Shown here piece after piece: positions 5,355 through 6,171 of a DNA stretch of 6,171 nt (position 1 is its first letter; the number at the start of each line of letters is the position of its first letter). Source of the stretch: Rhodospirillaceae bacterium (GTDB taxonomy: Bacteria > Pseudomonadota > Alphaproteobacteria > SP197); assembly GCA_018700655.1 (NCBI GenBank), contig JABIUG010000318.1:1-6171 (forward strand), written 5' to 3'. The translations under genes and the position numbers were made by a program. The notes under the pieces were generated by a model. That model saw only the letters and a list, made by a program, of their open reading frames with translations, did no database searches and had not been told where the DNA came from.

Positions 5355-6171
5355 ATGGCCATCACGACGGTTGGACTGGGCAGCTACACTGCTGCGTTGC
5401 CGGACGGCGAACTGCCTGTCACCAATTTCTTGGACGAACCCATCAGCCCTCTGGTGACGGCCAATGTGACCGGGGCGGTGCCGACCAACGACTGGTCGTC
5501 CTCGCTGTCCTTTCCGTTCTTCGGTGACACGTTCTCCTCGGTGATGTTTGCCAATCCCCTGGCGCTGAAGGCAGAGAGCACCGGCCTGGAGATCGGACAC
5601 AGCGACAGCCCGCGTTTCATCGACGGGGGCCTTTCGGATCCGGCTCACGAAGGGGTGAAGTACGAGTTCACCTATGCGCCCGACCTCGAGGTCGGGCTGT
5701 CCGGCCTGGCGGCGTCCGACGCCAGGCTCGACGGCTACGGCGACTGGACCGCCCAGGCCCGATGGGACGATGGCGACAAGGCACTGCGCGACCTTTGGAA
5801 ACGGCCTGCCGTTCGTCTATTTCGAGCGCCAGGGTGACGCCGACGCCGTCATCACGTTCCCTGAGAAAAACGAAAGCGGCGTTGGCCGCCCCGTTGACCC
5901 GCTCGTCTATACGATCGACGACCTGACCGGCACCTACAACAGCGGCAGCACGGAATTCGTGCTGTCGGTAGATGCCGGGACGAGCATCGCCAACGGCCCG
6001 CAGATGCGGGTTTCCTATGATTTCGACGGTGACGGCAGCTTCGATCGGGTCGAGACGTTCGCCTACTTCCCCGCCGATTCGGCGAACGGCTCGGAAGGCT
6101 ACACCCACCTCCAGGGCCTCGATAGCGAACGGGGTGATTTCGATAACTTCGCAGGTGGCAGTATCCGGGTC
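5355..6171 (+). pseudogene. Frameshifted, partial GH81-like endo-1,3-beta-glucanase gene
   Basis: Codons 1-145 encode the N-terminal part of a glycoside hydrolase family 81-like protein, a family that hydrolyses beta-1,3-glucan (laminarin, fungal glucan). Recognisable segments are TNDWSSSLSFPFFGDTF (44-60), MFANPLALKAESTGLEIG (64-81), KYEFTYAPDLEVGLSGL (102-118) and LDGYGDWTAQARWDDG (125-140). Read straight on, the frame ends at a TGA at 5835-5837 (160 aa). Moving to the next frame at about 5790 restores TFGNGLPFVYFERQGDADAV, the expected GH81 continuation, and that frame stays open to 6171. The lesion is a 2-nt loss in a GC-dinucleotide run, or a 1-nt gain. Soon after, GH81 similarity stops and a different beta-rich module begins, with VYTIDDLTGTYNSGSTEFVL and a calcium-loop-like DFDGDGSFD (6019-6045), so most of the catalytic domain seems missing. 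There is no N-terminal signal peptide; type I secretion is a guess. The start is supported by GGAG 6 nt upstream. A sequencing error cannot be excluded. Confidence 0.7.

Noticed and set aside
5059..5355. 98-codon minus-strand frame in the intergenic region
   Set aside because: No recognisable domain and no good ribosome binding site; it ends against the GH81-like start. I could not separate it from chance.
5084..5527. 147-codon plus-strand frame across the intergenic region into the GH81-like gene
   Set aside because: Its translation is Arg/Ser-rich without family features, and it overlaps the GH81-like frame, which has clear motifs and its own ribosome binding site.
5784..5796. Programmed ribosomal frameshifting in the GH81-like gene
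   Set aside because: There is no slippery heptamer or clear downstream stimulatory structure; GC-run contraction or sequencing error is simpler.
1..6171. CRISPR array, tRNA, insertion sequence or phage genes
   Set aside because: I saw no regularly spaced repeats, tRNA-like cloverleaf, transposase motif or phage structural gene in the window.

Overview
The window looks like high-GC proteobacterial chromosome, most likely an alphaproteobacterium. That is an inference from base composition, codon use and protein flavour; there is no rRNA or other marker gene. It has two parts: a leftward (minus-strand) four-gene cluster at 48-4753, and a rightward, apparently broken carbohydrate-active gene that starts at 5355 and runs off the right edge. 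A 601-bp divergent intergenic region (4754-5354) separates them.

The minus-strand cluster, in transcription order, is: a flavin amine oxidase of the polyamine/monoamine oxidase superfamily (4753-3488); a class I SAM-dependent methyltransferase resembling phosphoethanolamine N-methyltransferases (3401-2610); a dimethylamine/trimethylamine dehydrogenase-type FMN/4Fe-4S flavoprotein of 693 aa (2562-481); and a RidA-family imine deaminase (437-48). The gaps of 86, 47 and 43 bp fit one operon. A fifth gene may begin at 26 and leave the window on the left. Three of the four genes appear to use GTG or TTG starts, and good Shine-Dalgarno sequences support two of these.

The cluster reads as amine metabolism. 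Two flavoenzymes would oxidise C-N bonds to imines or iminium ions, RidA would clear reactive imine/enamine intermediates, and the methyltransferase would add methyl groups to an amine-like acceptor. An N-methyltransferase beside a demethylase-type amine dehydrogenase and an amine oxidase is unusual. The pathway and substrate cannot be named from sequence alone. The dehydrogenase keeps the TMADH/DMADH cofactor and catalytic residues but differs at several substrate-cage positions, so its substrate is probably not simply trimethylamine.

On the plus strand, 5355-6171 encodes the N-terminal part of a glycoside hydrolase family 81-like (endo-1,3-beta-glucanase) protein. A frameshift lies near 5790. 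After it, the GH81 similarity soon stops and a different beta-sandwich-like module with a calcium-loop-like DxDGDGxxD motif begins. This suggests a decayed or internally deleted gene, or an assembly or sequencing artefact. The intergenic region holds several inverted repeats (5052-5078, 5163-5193, 5225-5239) and a small direct/inverted repeat (4971-4989), but no promoter I can call with confidence.
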